NCBI RefSeq assembly: GCF_003075435.1
Contig: NZ_QCZJ01000020.1
Location: 1-64,000, forward strand
Source: Terrimonas sp.
GTDB taxonomy: Bacteria > Bacteroidota > Bacteroidia > Chitinophagales > Chitinophagaceae
Length of the DNA: 64,000 nt
Reading direction: 5' to 3'
In this document: positions 43,388 through 52,415 of the stretch, one piece after another
Position numbering within the stretch: position 1 is the first letter of the stretch
How the letters are laid out: the number at the start of each line of letters is the position of its first letter
Notes under the pieces: model-generated
Database searches by the model: none
What the model was told of the DNA's origin: nothing
The model's input: the letters and a program-made list of their open reading frames with translations, nothing else
Translations under genes and position numbers: made by a program

Positions 43388-44257
43388 TTAAAGGCTTGAA
43401 AACCGGTTCCGGTATATTTTGGGTGTAAGCTTTATAACCGTTTTAAATTGCTTGTTGAAATTGGATAAGGTATTAAAACCACACGCGTTTCCCACCTGGC
43501 TGATTGTTTTGCTATCATCTTCAACCAGTAATTTACAGGCATGTTTGATGCGGAGTTCAGTTACAAACTCAGAAAATGATTTGCCGGTTTTTATTCTGAA
43601 ATAACGGCTGAACGAAGTGGGCGTCATACTTAACATTTTAGCAGCTTCCTGTAATGATATATCGCTGTCAAAATGCTGTGCCACATAATTATAAACAAGA
43701 TTTATGCGCTTTGTTTCAGCGTCCTTCAATTTATATACGTAGTCTGCATTGTGAAGCATACTATATTCTTTTGTTGAAGCCATAGTATCCAAAATCTGCA
43801 AAAGCGCGATTACGCTTGCCGTGCCATGTGCATGCGTAAGCTGTTGCATCATTGTATGCAATTCCTGTACTATCTCTCCTTCAAATTCAATTGCCTTTTT
43901 TGACCTGATGAATAATGTTTTGATCTGCTGCAACTCTTCCTTATCAAGCAGGTCGTGCATAAAATCGCTTTTAAAATATATCACCAGTCCATGCACTGAT
44001 TGTTTGCTTCCTTTTTCAAAATATAACGCATCGTTTCTCCATAAATGCGGAACACCCGGCGCTATGAATGTGGTATCGCCTTCTTTAAACGATTTTACGG
44101 TGTTTCCAATAAAGCGCGTGCCGCTTCCTTTCAGTACCATAAATAGTTGATATTCGCCATGGGCATGCCACACCGGGTCAAAATGCTTTTCTTTCAACTC
44201 CCTGGCTACAAATATTTTGGAATCCGGGATAGAGGTTTTTTGTAATGCGGATTTCAT
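43388..44257 (-). CDS. AraC-family transcriptional regulator
   Basis: A 289-residue regulator. The N-terminal cupin domain (about 12-110) has FDPVWHAHGEYQLFMVLKGSGTRFIGN and GDTTFIAPGVPHLWRND, a sugar-sensor fold. The C-terminal AraC DNA-binding domain (about 190-287) has two helix-turn-helices: ISLQEAAKMLSMTPTSFSRYFRIKTGKSFSEF and ISQVGNACGFNTLSNFNKQFKTVIKLTPKIYR, with the P-x-x-Y-R end. It lies 200 bp upstream of the 42054 oxidoreductase and ThuA-fusion genes in the same orientation and is the best candidate for their control. Its own -7 box lies directly in front of the ATG. Confidence 0.92.
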   Translation of the reverse strand: MKSALQKTSIPDSKIFVARELKEKHFDPVWHAHGEYQLFMVLKGSGTRFIGNTVKSFKEGDTTFIAPGVPHLWRNDALYFEKGSKQSVHGLVIYFKSDFMHDLLDKEELQQIKTLFIRSKKAIEFEGEIVQELHTMMQQLTHAHGTASVIALLQILDTMASTKEYSMLHNADYVYKLKDAETKRINLVYNYVAQHFDSDISLQEAAKMLSMTPTSFSRYFRIKTGKSFSEFVTELRIKHACKLLVEDDSKTISQVGNACGFNTLSNFNKQFKTVIKLTPKIYRNRFSSL

Positions 44258-44261
44258 GGAG

Positions 44262-44269
44262 CAAAAATA
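44262..44269 (-). promoter_or_regulatory. -7 promoter box immediately upstream of the AraC gene
   Basis: On the minus strand TATTTTTG matches TAnnTTTG exactly and ends four bases before the ATG at 44257 (context TATTTTTGCTCCATG). The layout repeats that of glyA and implies a leaderless or very short-leader mRNA. No clear -33 TTG is seen. Confidence 0.4.
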
Positions 44270-44396
44270 ATGTGGAAGTATGGGAATGTGGGAATGAGGA
44301 AATTAATTTGAAAATTTATCAATTTCTTGCTTACCGGCAGCTACTCTGTATATACAAATAGGTAATCATTATTGTCTGAGAAATATGAACAGATCT

Positions 44397-44457
44397 TCCT
44401 CACCCGCCCCCTATCCCTGCCTACCGGACAGGCAGGCATGCAATGGTGAGGGGGTGG
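44397..44457. repeat. GC-rich dispersed repeat with CCTGCCT hairpin
   Basis: TCCTCACCCGCCCCCTATCC on one side and GGTGAGGGGGTGG on the other frame a hairpin CCTGCCT-ACCGGAC-AGGCAGG (44416-44436). The outer words match those of the repeat at 44598-44635 inside the TrmH-family gene. The element is GC-rich in an A/T-rich gap (44258-44561) that has no gene. Confidence 0.55.
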
Positions 44458-44561
44458 TATTGTAGTGCAAAGCCAGGCAACATCTCTCCCATATCAATTA
44501 CAAAATATAGCTAAGCAGGCGTTTAAATATTCGCTATACTTTTAGATTTTCAGACTACCCC

Positions 44562-45239
44562 TCACTTTATTTTATCAGCATGATTTGAATTTGGGCACCC
44601 CTCGCCACACTGTGGAGAGGGGTCGGGGGTGAGGGAGCGGATATTTTCAGACTCTTCTTCCGTAAATCCCCATTCCTTTAATAGTGTATTATATTTTTCC
44701 TGTGGGAGATTTATGTTATCGTAATGCCCTGCCAGTTTTTTTTGCCGGTAAGCTTCATATATGCTTACCGCACAGGCAACAGATATATTGAGGGATTGTA
44801 TTATCCCCACCTGCGGAATAATAAAATTTCCGTCTGCTAATGCCCTGATTTCTTCGCTTACGCCAGCATGCTCGTTGCCAAACACCAGGGCTACTGATTG
44901 TGTAAAATCCACCTCATAAAGGCTTATGGCATCACTGCTTAAATGCGTAGCCAGGATTTTATCATATTTTTGACGCAAATCTTTAAAACAAAGTTCCGCA
45001 TCAGTGTACTGGTGAATAGTGAGCCATTTAGCCGCACTCGATGAACTTTTAGCCCCCCATTTTTTATGGCGGGGAATTTTAGTATTCAACACGTAAACAT
45101 CCTGTATGCCTACAGCATCGCAACTCCGCATAACAGCCGAAATATTATGCGGATCAAATACATTTTCCAACACAACAGCAAGATTATTTTGCCGTTTATT
45201 CAAAACTTTTGTCAACCGTTCAGTCCTTTCTGGCGTCAT
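44562..45239 (-). CDS. trmH: TrmH-family RNA 2'-O-methyltransferase with repeat-derived tail
   Basis: A 225-residue SpoU/TrmH-family methyltransferase, probably tRNA Gm18 2'-O-methyltransferase. The SPOUT motifs are NLAVVLENVFDPHNISAVMRSCDAVG (motif 1, N and R for catalysis), VALVFGNEHAGVSEE (motif 2) and FIIPQVGIIQSLNISVACAVSIYEA (motif 3, SAM-binding knot). It acts in the cytoplasm. The last 25 residues, SLTPDPSPQCGEGCPNS and beyond, are not part of the family; they are encoded by a GC-rich dispersed repeat (44598-44635) whose translation gives the well-known P-S-P-x-x-G-E-G type tail. It diverges from the AsmA gene. Confidence 0.88.
   Translation of the reverse strand: MTPERTERLTKVLNKRQNNLAVVLENVFDPHNISAVMRSCDAVGIQDVYVLNTKIPRHKKWGAKSSSSAAKWLTIHQYTDAELCFKDLRQKYDKILATHLSSDAISLYEVDFTQSVALVFGNEHAGVSEEIRALADGNFIIPQVGIIQSLNISVACAVSIYEAYRQKKLAGHYDNINLPQEKYNTLLKEWGFTEEESENIRSLTPDPSPQCGEGCPNSNHADKIK
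44598..44635. repeat. GC-rich repeat inserted in the 3' end of trmH
   Basis: CCCCTC-G-CCAC (44598-44608) pairs with GTGG-A-GAGGGG (44612-44622) around ACT, followed by TCGGGGGTGAGGG. Repeats of this kind occur in many bacterial genomes. Here it lies within the reading frame of the TrmH-family gene and extends the protein. Confidence 0.7.
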
Positions 45240-45318
45240 ATTTGTAAAATTATGCTACACATTATTAAATAATTAACCACTACCTGTTTAAAAACATACA
45301 AAAATCCTAATATCTGTC

Positions 45319-48300
45319 ATGGCAAAGAAAATATTAAAAATATCAGGAATCGTTTTAGCCGTTTTACTTGTACTTGCGTTTATTCTTCCCTTTATCTTCA
45401 AAGATAAAATTACAGGTATTGCCAAAACACAAATCAACAAAAACCTAAATGCTAAAGTTGATTTTAAAGACGTAAATATATCCCTGTTCCGTCATTTTCC
45501 ACGCCTTGCTGTTGGATTGGAAAACCTGGATGTGGTGGGCATTGAGGATTTTTCAAAAGATACCCTTATCTCTGCTGAAAGAATTGATGTGGCGCTGAAC
45601 CTGATGAGCCTTTTTGGTAATAAAATGAATATCTATAGTGTTACGGTAGATAAGCCAAGAATACACGCTATTGTTAATAAAGAAGGAAAAGCGAACTGGG
45701 ATATTACCAAACCAGATACAACAACTACCATCCCTGAAGAATCTTCTGATTTTAATATGCAGCTCAATAGGTATGCAATCAATCATGGCTATATCAGCTA
45801 TAATGATATTCAGGGAGATATGAGCGCTGAAATATTCAACCTTAATCACTCCGGCAGCGGCGATTTTACTTCAGATCTTTTCACACTTGCCACCAAAACT
45901 TCGGCGGATGTGGTAAACTTTACCTATACCAAAATTCCCTACCTGGTAAATGCAAAAGCTGCTTTAGGTGCAGATATACAGGTGGATAACAACCAAAACA
46001 AGTATACTTTTAAAACAGATGATATTGCGTTGAATGACCTGAAGCTGGCAACCGAAGGATATTTCCAGTTTGTGAATGATACCACTTACGGTATGGATAT
46101 TAAATTTAATGCGCCATCTACTGATTTTAAAACATTGCTTTCCCTTGTGCCTGCTATTTATAAAAATGATTTTGATAAAATAAAAACAAGCGGCAAAGCC
46201 ATTTTTAATGGTTTTGTAAAAGGAGAATATAACTCCGTTAAAATTCCTGCATATAATATTAACCTGAATGTAGAGAATGGGTTCTTCCAATATCCTGACC
46301 TGCCACAGCCGGTTAAAAACATCAATATCGCTGTGAAGGTTGATAATCCTGATGGTATAACAGATAATACGGTTGTTGATATTTCAAAAGGCCATATTGA
46401 ATTTGGCAGCGACCCTTTTGATTTTACATTATTGCTGAAAAAGCCAATGAGCGACCAGTATATTGATGCGAATATAAAAGGCAAACTCAATCTTGCACAA
46501 GTAACCAAATTTGTGAAGCTGAGTGGCGATACAAAACTGTCAGGATTGCTTGATGCCGACGCAACCGCTAAAGGAAATGTAGCGGTTATTACACAGCAAA
46601 AACCAGGACCTTTTACTGCCAATGGTTTTATAAATATCACTGATCTGAATTATTCATCTAGCGATTTTCCGCAGCCTATAAAAAATTCAAAAGTGCAGAT
46701 ACAGTTTGAAAATCCTGATGGTGTGCCGGATCATACGGTGATCAATATTCCTGCAGGCCATATTGAGATAGGCAATAATCCGGTTGACTTTAATGTACTG
46801 CTTAAAACGCCGGCAACCGATCCTTCATTTGATGGCAGAGCCAAAGGGAAGTTTAACCTGGGTACGGTATCTCAGTTCACTACGCTTGAGCCGGGCACAT
46901 CGGTATCCGGTATGATCAATGCTGATGTATCTTTCAAAGGCAATAAATCATCTATAGATAAAAGCCAGTATGAAAAAATAAATACTGGCGGTACGCTTAA
47001 CATATCTGATCTTGTTTACAAAAGCAAGGATTATCCTGATGGCGTGAAAGTGGATGAGGCTGCATTTACATTTAACCCTAAAAATATTACGCTGAACAAT
47101 TTAAAGGCAGTATACCTTACATCAAATATCACTGCCAATGGAGCTGTTGATAACGCTATCGGTTATGCGCTGAAAGATGAGCCTATAGCCGGCACGTTAA
47201 ATGTAAAAGCAGACAAATTAAATCTTAATGATTTTATGGGAACAGAGGCTGCCGCACCTGCCGATTCAGCGCAGCCTGCTTCTTCAGAACCGTTTGTAGT
47301 TCCTAAGAATATTGCATTTACGCTTAATGCTGCGGTAGATAAGCTTACCTACGATAAAGTTGACTATAACAACCTGAAAGGAACGGTTGCCATAAAAGAT
47401 CAAACAGTAACGCTGAAAGATGTGCAGATGGATGCCCTTGATGGTAAGATAGCCGTAAGCGGTTCATACTCCACCAAAGCAAGCACCAAGAACCCTGCCA
47501 TAGCATTAACATATGATGTAAGTAATCTTAGCGCGGAAAAAACTTTTTATGCTTTTAATACTATTCAAAAGCTGATACCCATTGGCAAATTTATCTCAGG
47601 AACAATAAGCTCAAAGCTTACGCTAAACGGGAAGCTCGGACAGGATATGACACCTGAAATAAGTTCGCTTACCGGTAATGGCGCTTTGCAGCTATTGGAG
47701 GGTGCGCTTAAAAAGTTTGTACCGGTTGAAAAATTAGCGCAAACGTTAAACGTAAATGACCTGAGCAATTTTTCAATGAAGGATGTAAAAGCATATATTG
47801 AATTTGCCAATGGAAAAGTACTGGTAAAACCATTTAAGCTGAAAGTAAAAGATATTGATATGGAAATTGGCGGTATGCATGGCATTGATCAGTCTATTGA
47901 TTATGCTATTGCCATGAAATTGCCGCGCAGCCTGATTGGCAGCCAGGGCAATGCTTTGATCAATAATCTTGCGCAACAGGCAAACAACAAAGGCGTCAAT
48001 GTAAAAGTAAGCGATGTCATCAATCTGAATGTAAAGATGGGTGGCAGCATTACCAATCCTCAGATCAAAACAGACCTTACGGAAGCGGCAGGTAATATTG
48101 CCGATGATCTTAAAAAGCAGGCTACGGATTTTGCGCAGCAAAAAATTGACAGCGCCAAACAGGAGCTGAAAGATTCTGTTGCTTCCATTAAAAACCAGGT
48201 AATAAAAGACGCGAAGGATGAATTAGCCAAACAGATCTTAGGCACAAAAGACAGCACCTCTTCCGGTAAACCATTGGAGAATACCACAAAAAACGCAGAG

Positions 48301-48369
48301 CAGGCAGTAAAGAACACCCTGAATAATTTGCTGAAGAAGAAGAGTAAGGATACGGTGAAGAAGGAGTGA
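45319..48369 (+). CDS. AsmA-family membrane-anchored protein
   Basis: A 1016-residue AsmA-like protein. One N-terminal membrane anchor (about 7-27, ISGIVLAVLLVLAFILPFIF) is followed by the AsmA N-terminal domain (TQINKNLNAKVDFKDVNISLFRHFPRLAVGLENLDVVG). A long repetitive beta-rich body has internal duplications, e.g. FQYPDLPQPVKNINIAVKV against YSSSDFPQPIKNSKVQIQF, each followed by NPDGxxDxTVxxIxxGHIE. The C-terminal AsmA part ends in a Lys/Gln/Asp-rich coiled coil. AsmA/TamB-type proteins are thought to bridge the envelope and move phospholipids to the outer membrane. It is a single gene with a strong hairpin terminator downstream. Confidence 0.93.
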   Translation: MAKKILKISGIVLAVLLVLAFILPFIFKDKITGIAKTQINKNLNAKVDFKDVNISLFRHFPRLAVGLENLDVVGIEDFSKDTLISAERIDVALNLMSLFGNKMNIYSVTVDKPRIHAIVNKEGKANWDITKPDTTTTIPEESSDFNMQLNRYAINHGYISYNDIQGDMSAEIFNLNHSGSGDFTSDLFTLATKTSADVVNFTYTKIPYLVNAKAALGADIQVDNNQNKYTFKTDDIALNDLKLATEGYFQFVNDTTYGMDIKFNAPSTDFKTLLSLVPAIYKNDFDKIKTSGKAIFNGFVKGEYNSVKIPAYNINLNVENGFFQYPDLPQPVKNINIAVKVDNPDGITDNTVVDISKGHIEFGSDPFDFTLLLKKPMSDQYIDANIKGKLNLAQVTKFVKLSGDTKLSGLLDADATAKGNVAVITQQKPGPFTANGFINITDLNYSSSDFPQPIKNSKVQIQFENPDGVPDHTVINIPAGHIEIGNNPVDFNVLLKTPATDPSFDGRAKGKFNLGTVSQFTTLEPGTSVSGMINADVSFKGNKSSIDKSQYEKINTGGTLNISDLVYKSKDYPDGVKVDEAAFTFNPKNITLNNLKAVYLTSNITANGAVDNAIGYALKDEPIAGTLNVKADKLNLNDFMGTEAAAPADSAQPASSEPFVVPKNIAFTLNAAVDKLTYDKVDYNNLKGTVAIKDQTVTLKDVQMDALDGKIAVSGSYSTKASTKNPAIALTYDVSNLSAEKTFYAFNTIQKLIPIGKFISGTISSKLTLNGKLGQDMTPEISSLTGNGALQLLEGALKKFVPVEKLAQTLNVNDLSNFSMKDVKAYIEFANGKVLVKPFKLKVKDIDMEIGGMHGIDQSIDYAIAMKLPRSLIGSQGNALINNLAQQANNKGVNVKVSDVINLNVKMGGSITNPQIKTDLTEAAGNIADDLKKQATDFAQQKIDSAKQELKDSVASIKNQVIKDAKDELAKQILGTKDSTSSGKPLENTTKNAEQAVKNTLNNLLKKKSKDTVKKE

Positions 48370-48385
48370 TGGCCTGTAATTAATG

Positions 48386-48438
48386 ATAACACCTAAGCAA
48401 AGCCGAACATAGCAAGTTCGACTTTGCTTAGGTGTTAT
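48386..48438. terminator. Long hairpin between convergent genes
   Basis: ATAACACCTAAGCAAAG (48386-48402) pairs perfectly with CTTTGCTTAGGTGTTAT (48422-48438), and CGAAC/GTTCG extends it past one mismatch to 22 bp. The flanking T-run is weak. It lies between the convergent AsmA and 48473 genes and probably serves both. Confidence 0.75.
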
Positions 48439-48472
48439 AAAATCATATCTTATAACAATTAATACGTGTTTT

Positions 48473-49357
48473 CTAATTCTGTGGGAAGTTGTATATGGTG
48501 TTATCAATTGCCTGGTTAATTTCTATACTTTTAACAGTAGTAGTTATAACCATATCGGGTTTTTCGTCTTTTTTTGGCTTGACAGAAAGTGGGTCATCAA
48601 GAAAATCTGTACCACCATGCCCCATGAGCATATCGCCCATTCCTTTCGGATAATACCCGTTAGTAGTAACAGAATGAGGAAAAACTATACCTGAAACGTT
48701 TTTATAATCCTCAAATATTGTTACTGTTTTAATTCCCATCATACCACTTTCTTCAATTCTGCTTACATAAAATGTATTAATATCTAAATAATAGAACCGT
48801 ATAACCAGCCCAATATTTACAAGTATGCAGTATTGTCCATTAAATTTTTTTACAAACTTTATCACTATTTCTGAAGACGGATAATTAATAAAAGGAGAAG
48901 CTATATATATTTGATCCTTACCGTAATTATATTCGTATTCAGACATTTCCCTGGGTTTAGTGCCTGTTTCCGTTTCAGACTGTCCATTCATCATCTCATT
49001 CATTCCTGGCAGAGGCGGAGCAGTAGTCCATCCGCTTACGGATCCTGTATTATCGGTAAAACATTCTGTTTGAGAAAAAGAGGTTGATCCATCTGCACCT
49101 GCATCAGTGTCTTTACGGTACCCTTTCCCATTGGTTATTCTTGTTAAAGAATTCAGGACAACCTTACCGGTATCAGGAGGAATAGACATTGCATAAGAGC
49201 CTTTGACAACCACGGTTTTTATACTTTTTATTTTCTCTTTTCCGCCAATAGCTTTAAGATGACTGGCTATTATCTGGTCAAGCATTTGCGCATTGGTTGC
49301 AAAGTTATTAATGCAGCAAAGCAGGAAGATAAGAGATAAAAAACGAAACTGTTTCAT
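48473..49357 (-). CDS. Hypothetical exported protein, LolA/LppX-like fold possible
   Basis: A 294-residue protein with a Sec signal peptide (FRFLSLIFLLCCINNFATNAQ). The mature part starts MLDQIIASHLKAIGGKEKIKSIKTVVVKGSY, the usual opening of the outer-membrane lipoprotein-sorting-like (LolA/LppX/DUF4292-like) half-barrel seen in Bacteroidota, and continues as repeated strands (IVIKFVKKFNGQYCILVNI, RFYYLDINTFYVSRIEES, TVTIFEDYKNVSGIVFPHSVT). It is probably periplasmic; ligand and role are unknown. I chose the ATG at 49357 because the signal begins there. It follows the 49441 gene by 84 bp on the same strand. Confidence 0.7.
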   Translation of the reverse strand: MKQFRFLSLIFLLCCINNFATNAQMLDQIIASHLKAIGGKEKIKSIKTVVVKGSYAMSIPPDTGKVVLNSLTRITNGKGYRKDTDAGADGSTSFSQTECFTDNTGSVSGWTTAPPLPGMNEMMNGQSETETGTKPREMSEYEYNYGKDQIYIASPFINYPSSEIVIKFVKKFNGQYCILVNIGLVIRFYYLDINTFYVSRIEESGMMGIKTVTIFEDYKNVSGIVFPHSVTTNGYYPKGMGDMLMGHGGTDFLDDPLSVKPKKDEKPDMVITTTVKSIEINQAIDNTIYNFPQN

Positions 49358-49440
49358 GTGATTTTTTAAGGATGATATATTCAAAAAAACACCTCATCTC
49401 CCGTTCTTGTTTTCTGTAGCAAGACGAGGTTTTCCTTTAG

Positions 49441-50214
49441 TTAATTTCCATAACTCAATATCAGCAACCATACCCCAAGCAGGAACAGTATACCGGCGCC
49501 TATCCCTGCCAACGCTTCCAGCGTTCCGCTAAAAACAACTTCTACCCAACTCTTATATTCACGAACGCCATACTGGTTGGTTCTGTTGAACTGCCGGCGG
49601 CCTACCCATAGTATATATACCAACATGGGTACAATCATCAGCGTCATGCCAATGGTGCGCCTGAGGGTGTTGGTTGATTCCCTGTATTCCAGTTTTTGTT
49701 CGTTTTCTCTCCTCTGTTTTTCAATCTTAAGTTGCTCTAAAATTCTTTTATCGCTTATATCGCTTAATTTTTTATTGTAATCCTTTATCTCGTAATACTT
49801 TTTTTTGGCGGCTTCATTAAACAGGTTTTCAATAATGTAATTTTTCAATTCGCCTGTTTCAAGTTGATACGTATATATTCTGAAAGAAGCATTTGCAGCC
49901 GAATCGTCAAGGTTTTCATAAGCAGCGCTATATTCATCTTTCAGTTTTTTCTGCCACGAGCTGTAATCTTTCAGCAATATTGTTTCTCCAGGTGTGTCTT
50001 TTGAATGATATTTATCCATTTCATGCAACCGGATCATCTGCCACAATATTCTCAGCGCTGCAATTTGTCTGGCATATGTTTCCCTGGGATTAGTACCTTT
50101 AATTTTTGCTATTACCTCTTCTGCAGCAGGCATGCCATCAAGATGAGGTTGCTTTTTTGCAAAGCAAGAAATGAAGCAACCTAAAGCAACTAATAATAAA
50201 AATATATTTTTCAT
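49441..50214 (-). CDS. Hypothetical exported membrane protein with coiled coil
   Basis: A 257-residue protein. The signal peptide-like start (FLLLVALGCFISCFA) may carry a lipobox (ISC). Residues about 25-180 are helical and highly charged, with a coiled-coil stretch (RILEQLKIEKQRRENEQKLEYRES). Two membrane spans follow, about 189-206 (GMTLMIVPMLVYILWVG) and about 231-254 (LEALAGIGAGILFLLGVWLLIL). The layout (periplasmic helical domain, two C-terminal spans) suggests an inner-membrane protein sensing or tethering in the periplasm. I do not recognise a family. It lies 226 bp from the divergent histidine kinase gene and may be functionally linked, but nothing in the sequence proves it. Confidence 0.62.
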   Translation of the reverse strand: MKNIFLLLVALGCFISCFAKKQPHLDGMPAAEEVIAKIKGTNPRETYARQIAALRILWQMIRLHEMDKYHSKDTPGETILLKDYSSWQKKLKDEYSAAYENLDDSAANASFRIYTYQLETGELKNYIIENLFNEAAKKKYYEIKDYNKKLSDISDKRILEQLKIEKQRRENEQKLEYRESTNTLRRTIGMTLMIVPMLVYILWVGRRQFNRTNQYGVREYKSWVEVVFSGTLEALAGIGAGILFLLGVWLLILSYGN

Positions 50215-50440
50215 GACGCTGTTATCTTTTTCAGCTTTAACAAGTTTTGTCTTGCTTTTCTAAAACCGGCGGAACCGGCATAATAGCGAACTGCAATACA
50301 CCATTTCAGCCAGTCTTTGTTGAAAATAGAAATTAGCTGATGAACAATTCAGGAGCATTTATTTTTCGTATGCCTGTATTTATTTTTCGTTAAAATGAAG
50401 TATTATTGAATATCGTATTTTCAATACTTAACTCCCTTGT

Positions 50441-52405
50441 ATGCGATATGCAGTCTGCCTGTTTTGTTTTATATGTGCAGCTCTTGCCTGTGCAGGTCAG
50501 GCATATATCAGAGATTCCCTGCTGAGAGAGCTGAATAATCATCCCAAAAGAGATACAGTAAGGCTTAACGTATTAATTGCTATGGCAAATGCCTGTCGCT
50601 ATGATAGTGCTGAGCTGGGTATAAAGCTTACAGATGAGGCAATACAACTGGCCCAAAAACTTAACAATATGGCTAACCTTGGCCATGCATATCATCTGAG
50701 AGGGGTATGCCACTATACAAAAGGAGAATTTCAAACAGATATTGAATTTCAAAAAAAGGCCTTTGCGGTGTATATGAAAGTGGGAGATAGTGTAAAAGCA
50801 GCAAATGCGCTTAATCGTATGGGTACGGCATATACTTCTCTTGCGGATTATCCGCAGGCTTTAAATTATTTACAGCAGGCCGAAAAGCTTGCTGATGAAG
50901 CAAATATCAAACGCATTAAGGCAGCAGTCATCTGTAATACGGCTTTGGTATATTATTTTTTATCTGATTACACTAAATCGCTCGACTATAATCAACAAGG
51001 GCTGATGCTTTTCAGGGAATTGGGTGTAACTGCATCGGTGGCTGTGATATTAAATAACATTGGAGATATTTATTTAAAAACCGGCGAGTATGAAAAGGTG
51101 ATTGAGCTTAACAGGGAGGCACTTCAGTTAAATAAAATTTCCGTTAAATCAACCAAAGGAGATGCAAATTATTACCTGGCAATCGGAACTGCTTTCAGAC
51201 ATTTGCAACGATATGATTCTGCATTAGCCTATCTGGAAAGATCATTGACAATGTACAGGTCGCTTAATGCCTCAAATAATGTATCTCTTTCGCTTAACGA
51301 AATTGCAAGTATATATGCGTTTGCGCCTGATTCCTTTTTTAATATCCCGAAAAAAGAAAGATTGAACACGGCGCTGTTTTATCAAAGAGAAGCGCTTGCA
51401 CTGGCAAAAGAGGCTGCAACTTTGGATAATCTTTCAAACCAATGGAAAACCCTTTCTGAAATTTATGAAAAAGCAGGCAACCCTGATTTGGCGCTTCTGG
51501 CATATAAATCGTACTTCGCTATTCATGATAGTATTGCGGGCGATAAAACAAGAAAAGAAATTACGCGAAAAGAAGTGCAGGCAGAAGCTGATAAGACAGC
51601 TGCAGTGTTAAAAGCACAGCACATTGCCGAGATAAAACAACAGGAAACAACGCGTAAAGCTTATTTAATTGGAGCAGGGCTTATTATTGTATCATCATTG
51701 CTGGTGTTTTTTTTATACCTGCGCCGCCGAAATACTAAAACCAAACAGGTTGAAGCAGAGCTGAAAGCTGAAATTGCCGATACCCAAATGAAGGCGCTCC
51801 GGTCGCAAATGAACCCGCATTTTATCTATAATTCACTTAATTCGATCCGCTATTACAATGCGCAAAACAATACAAAACTTACAGATGAATACCTGCTAAG
51901 ATTTTCCATGCTCATGCGGCAGGTATTTGAAAATTCTGATCACAAAAAAGTATCACTTGCCGATGATTTGAATGCACTTGAACTATATATGCAGATAGAA
52001 GCGGCGAGACTTGACCATAAATTCGATTACGAGATAAATATTGATACTGAAATTGATAAAGAAAATACGATGATTCCTCCTTTACTCTTACAACCCTTTG
52101 TTGAAAACAGCATCTGGCATGGAATATCGCCTAAAAACGAGAATGGAATGATCAGAGTGGGCATCAGCAGGCAATCTGAAATGATACGATGCACTGTGGA
52201 GGATGACGGCGTAGGCATTAAAAAAAACAATATTGAAGAATGCTTTGAAGGACGAGATAAGCACAGGCCTTCAGGATTTCTTATTACGCAAACCAGGATA
52301 AACCTGATGAACAAAATTCAGAACAGCAATGCTTCCCTCCGCCTGTTTCCTTTGAATAATGGAACAAGAATTGAGATCACCCTGCCGCTTGAGCTTAATT
52401 TTTAA
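50441..52405 (+). CDS. TPR-containing LytS-type sensor histidine kinase
   Basis: A 654-residue membrane sensor kinase. The signal peptide (CLFCFICAALACAGQA) is followed by a periplasmic TPR array (about 45-385, e.g. ALNRMGTAYTSLADYPQALNYLQQAEKLA). One membrane span lies at about 406-427 (LIGAGLIIVSSLLVFFLYL). The cytoplasmic His_kinase (LytS/YehU type) domain has LRSQMNPHFIYNSLNSIRYY with the phospho-acceptor His460, and the ATP lid has PLLLQPFVENSIWHG with Asn556, then VEDDGVGI. TPR-LytS kinases are typical of Bacteroidota. The response regulator gene starts 10 bp downstream, so the two are one unit. Confidence 0.93.
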   Translation: MRYAVCLFCFICAALACAGQAYIRDSLLRELNNHPKRDTVRLNVLIAMANACRYDSAELGIKLTDEAIQLAQKLNNMANLGHAYHLRGVCHYTKGEFQTDIEFQKKAFAVYMKVGDSVKAANALNRMGTAYTSLADYPQALNYLQQAEKLADEANIKRIKAAVICNTALVYYFLSDYTKSLDYNQQGLMLFRELGVTASVAVILNNIGDIYLKTGEYEKVIELNREALQLNKISVKSTKGDANYYLAIGTAFRHLQRYDSALAYLERSLTMYRSLNASNNVSLSLNEIASIYAFAPDSFFNIPKKERLNTALFYQREALALAKEAATLDNLSNQWKTLSEIYEKAGNPDLALLAYKSYFAIHDSIAGDKTRKEITRKEVQAEADKTAAVLKAQHIAEIKQQETTRKAYLIGAGLIIVSSLLVFFLYLRRRNTKTKQVEAELKAEIADTQMKALRSQMNPHFIYNSLNSIRYYNAQNNTKLTDEYLLRFSMLMRQVFENSDHKKVSLADDLNALELYMQIEAARLDHKFDYEINIDTEIDKENTMIPPLLLQPFVENSIWHGISPKNENGMIRVGISRQSEMIRCTVEDDGVGIKKNNIEECFEGRDKHRPSGFLITQTRINLMNKIQNSNASLRLFPLNNGTRIEITLPLELNF

Positions 52406-52415
52406 TCGCGTTTAT

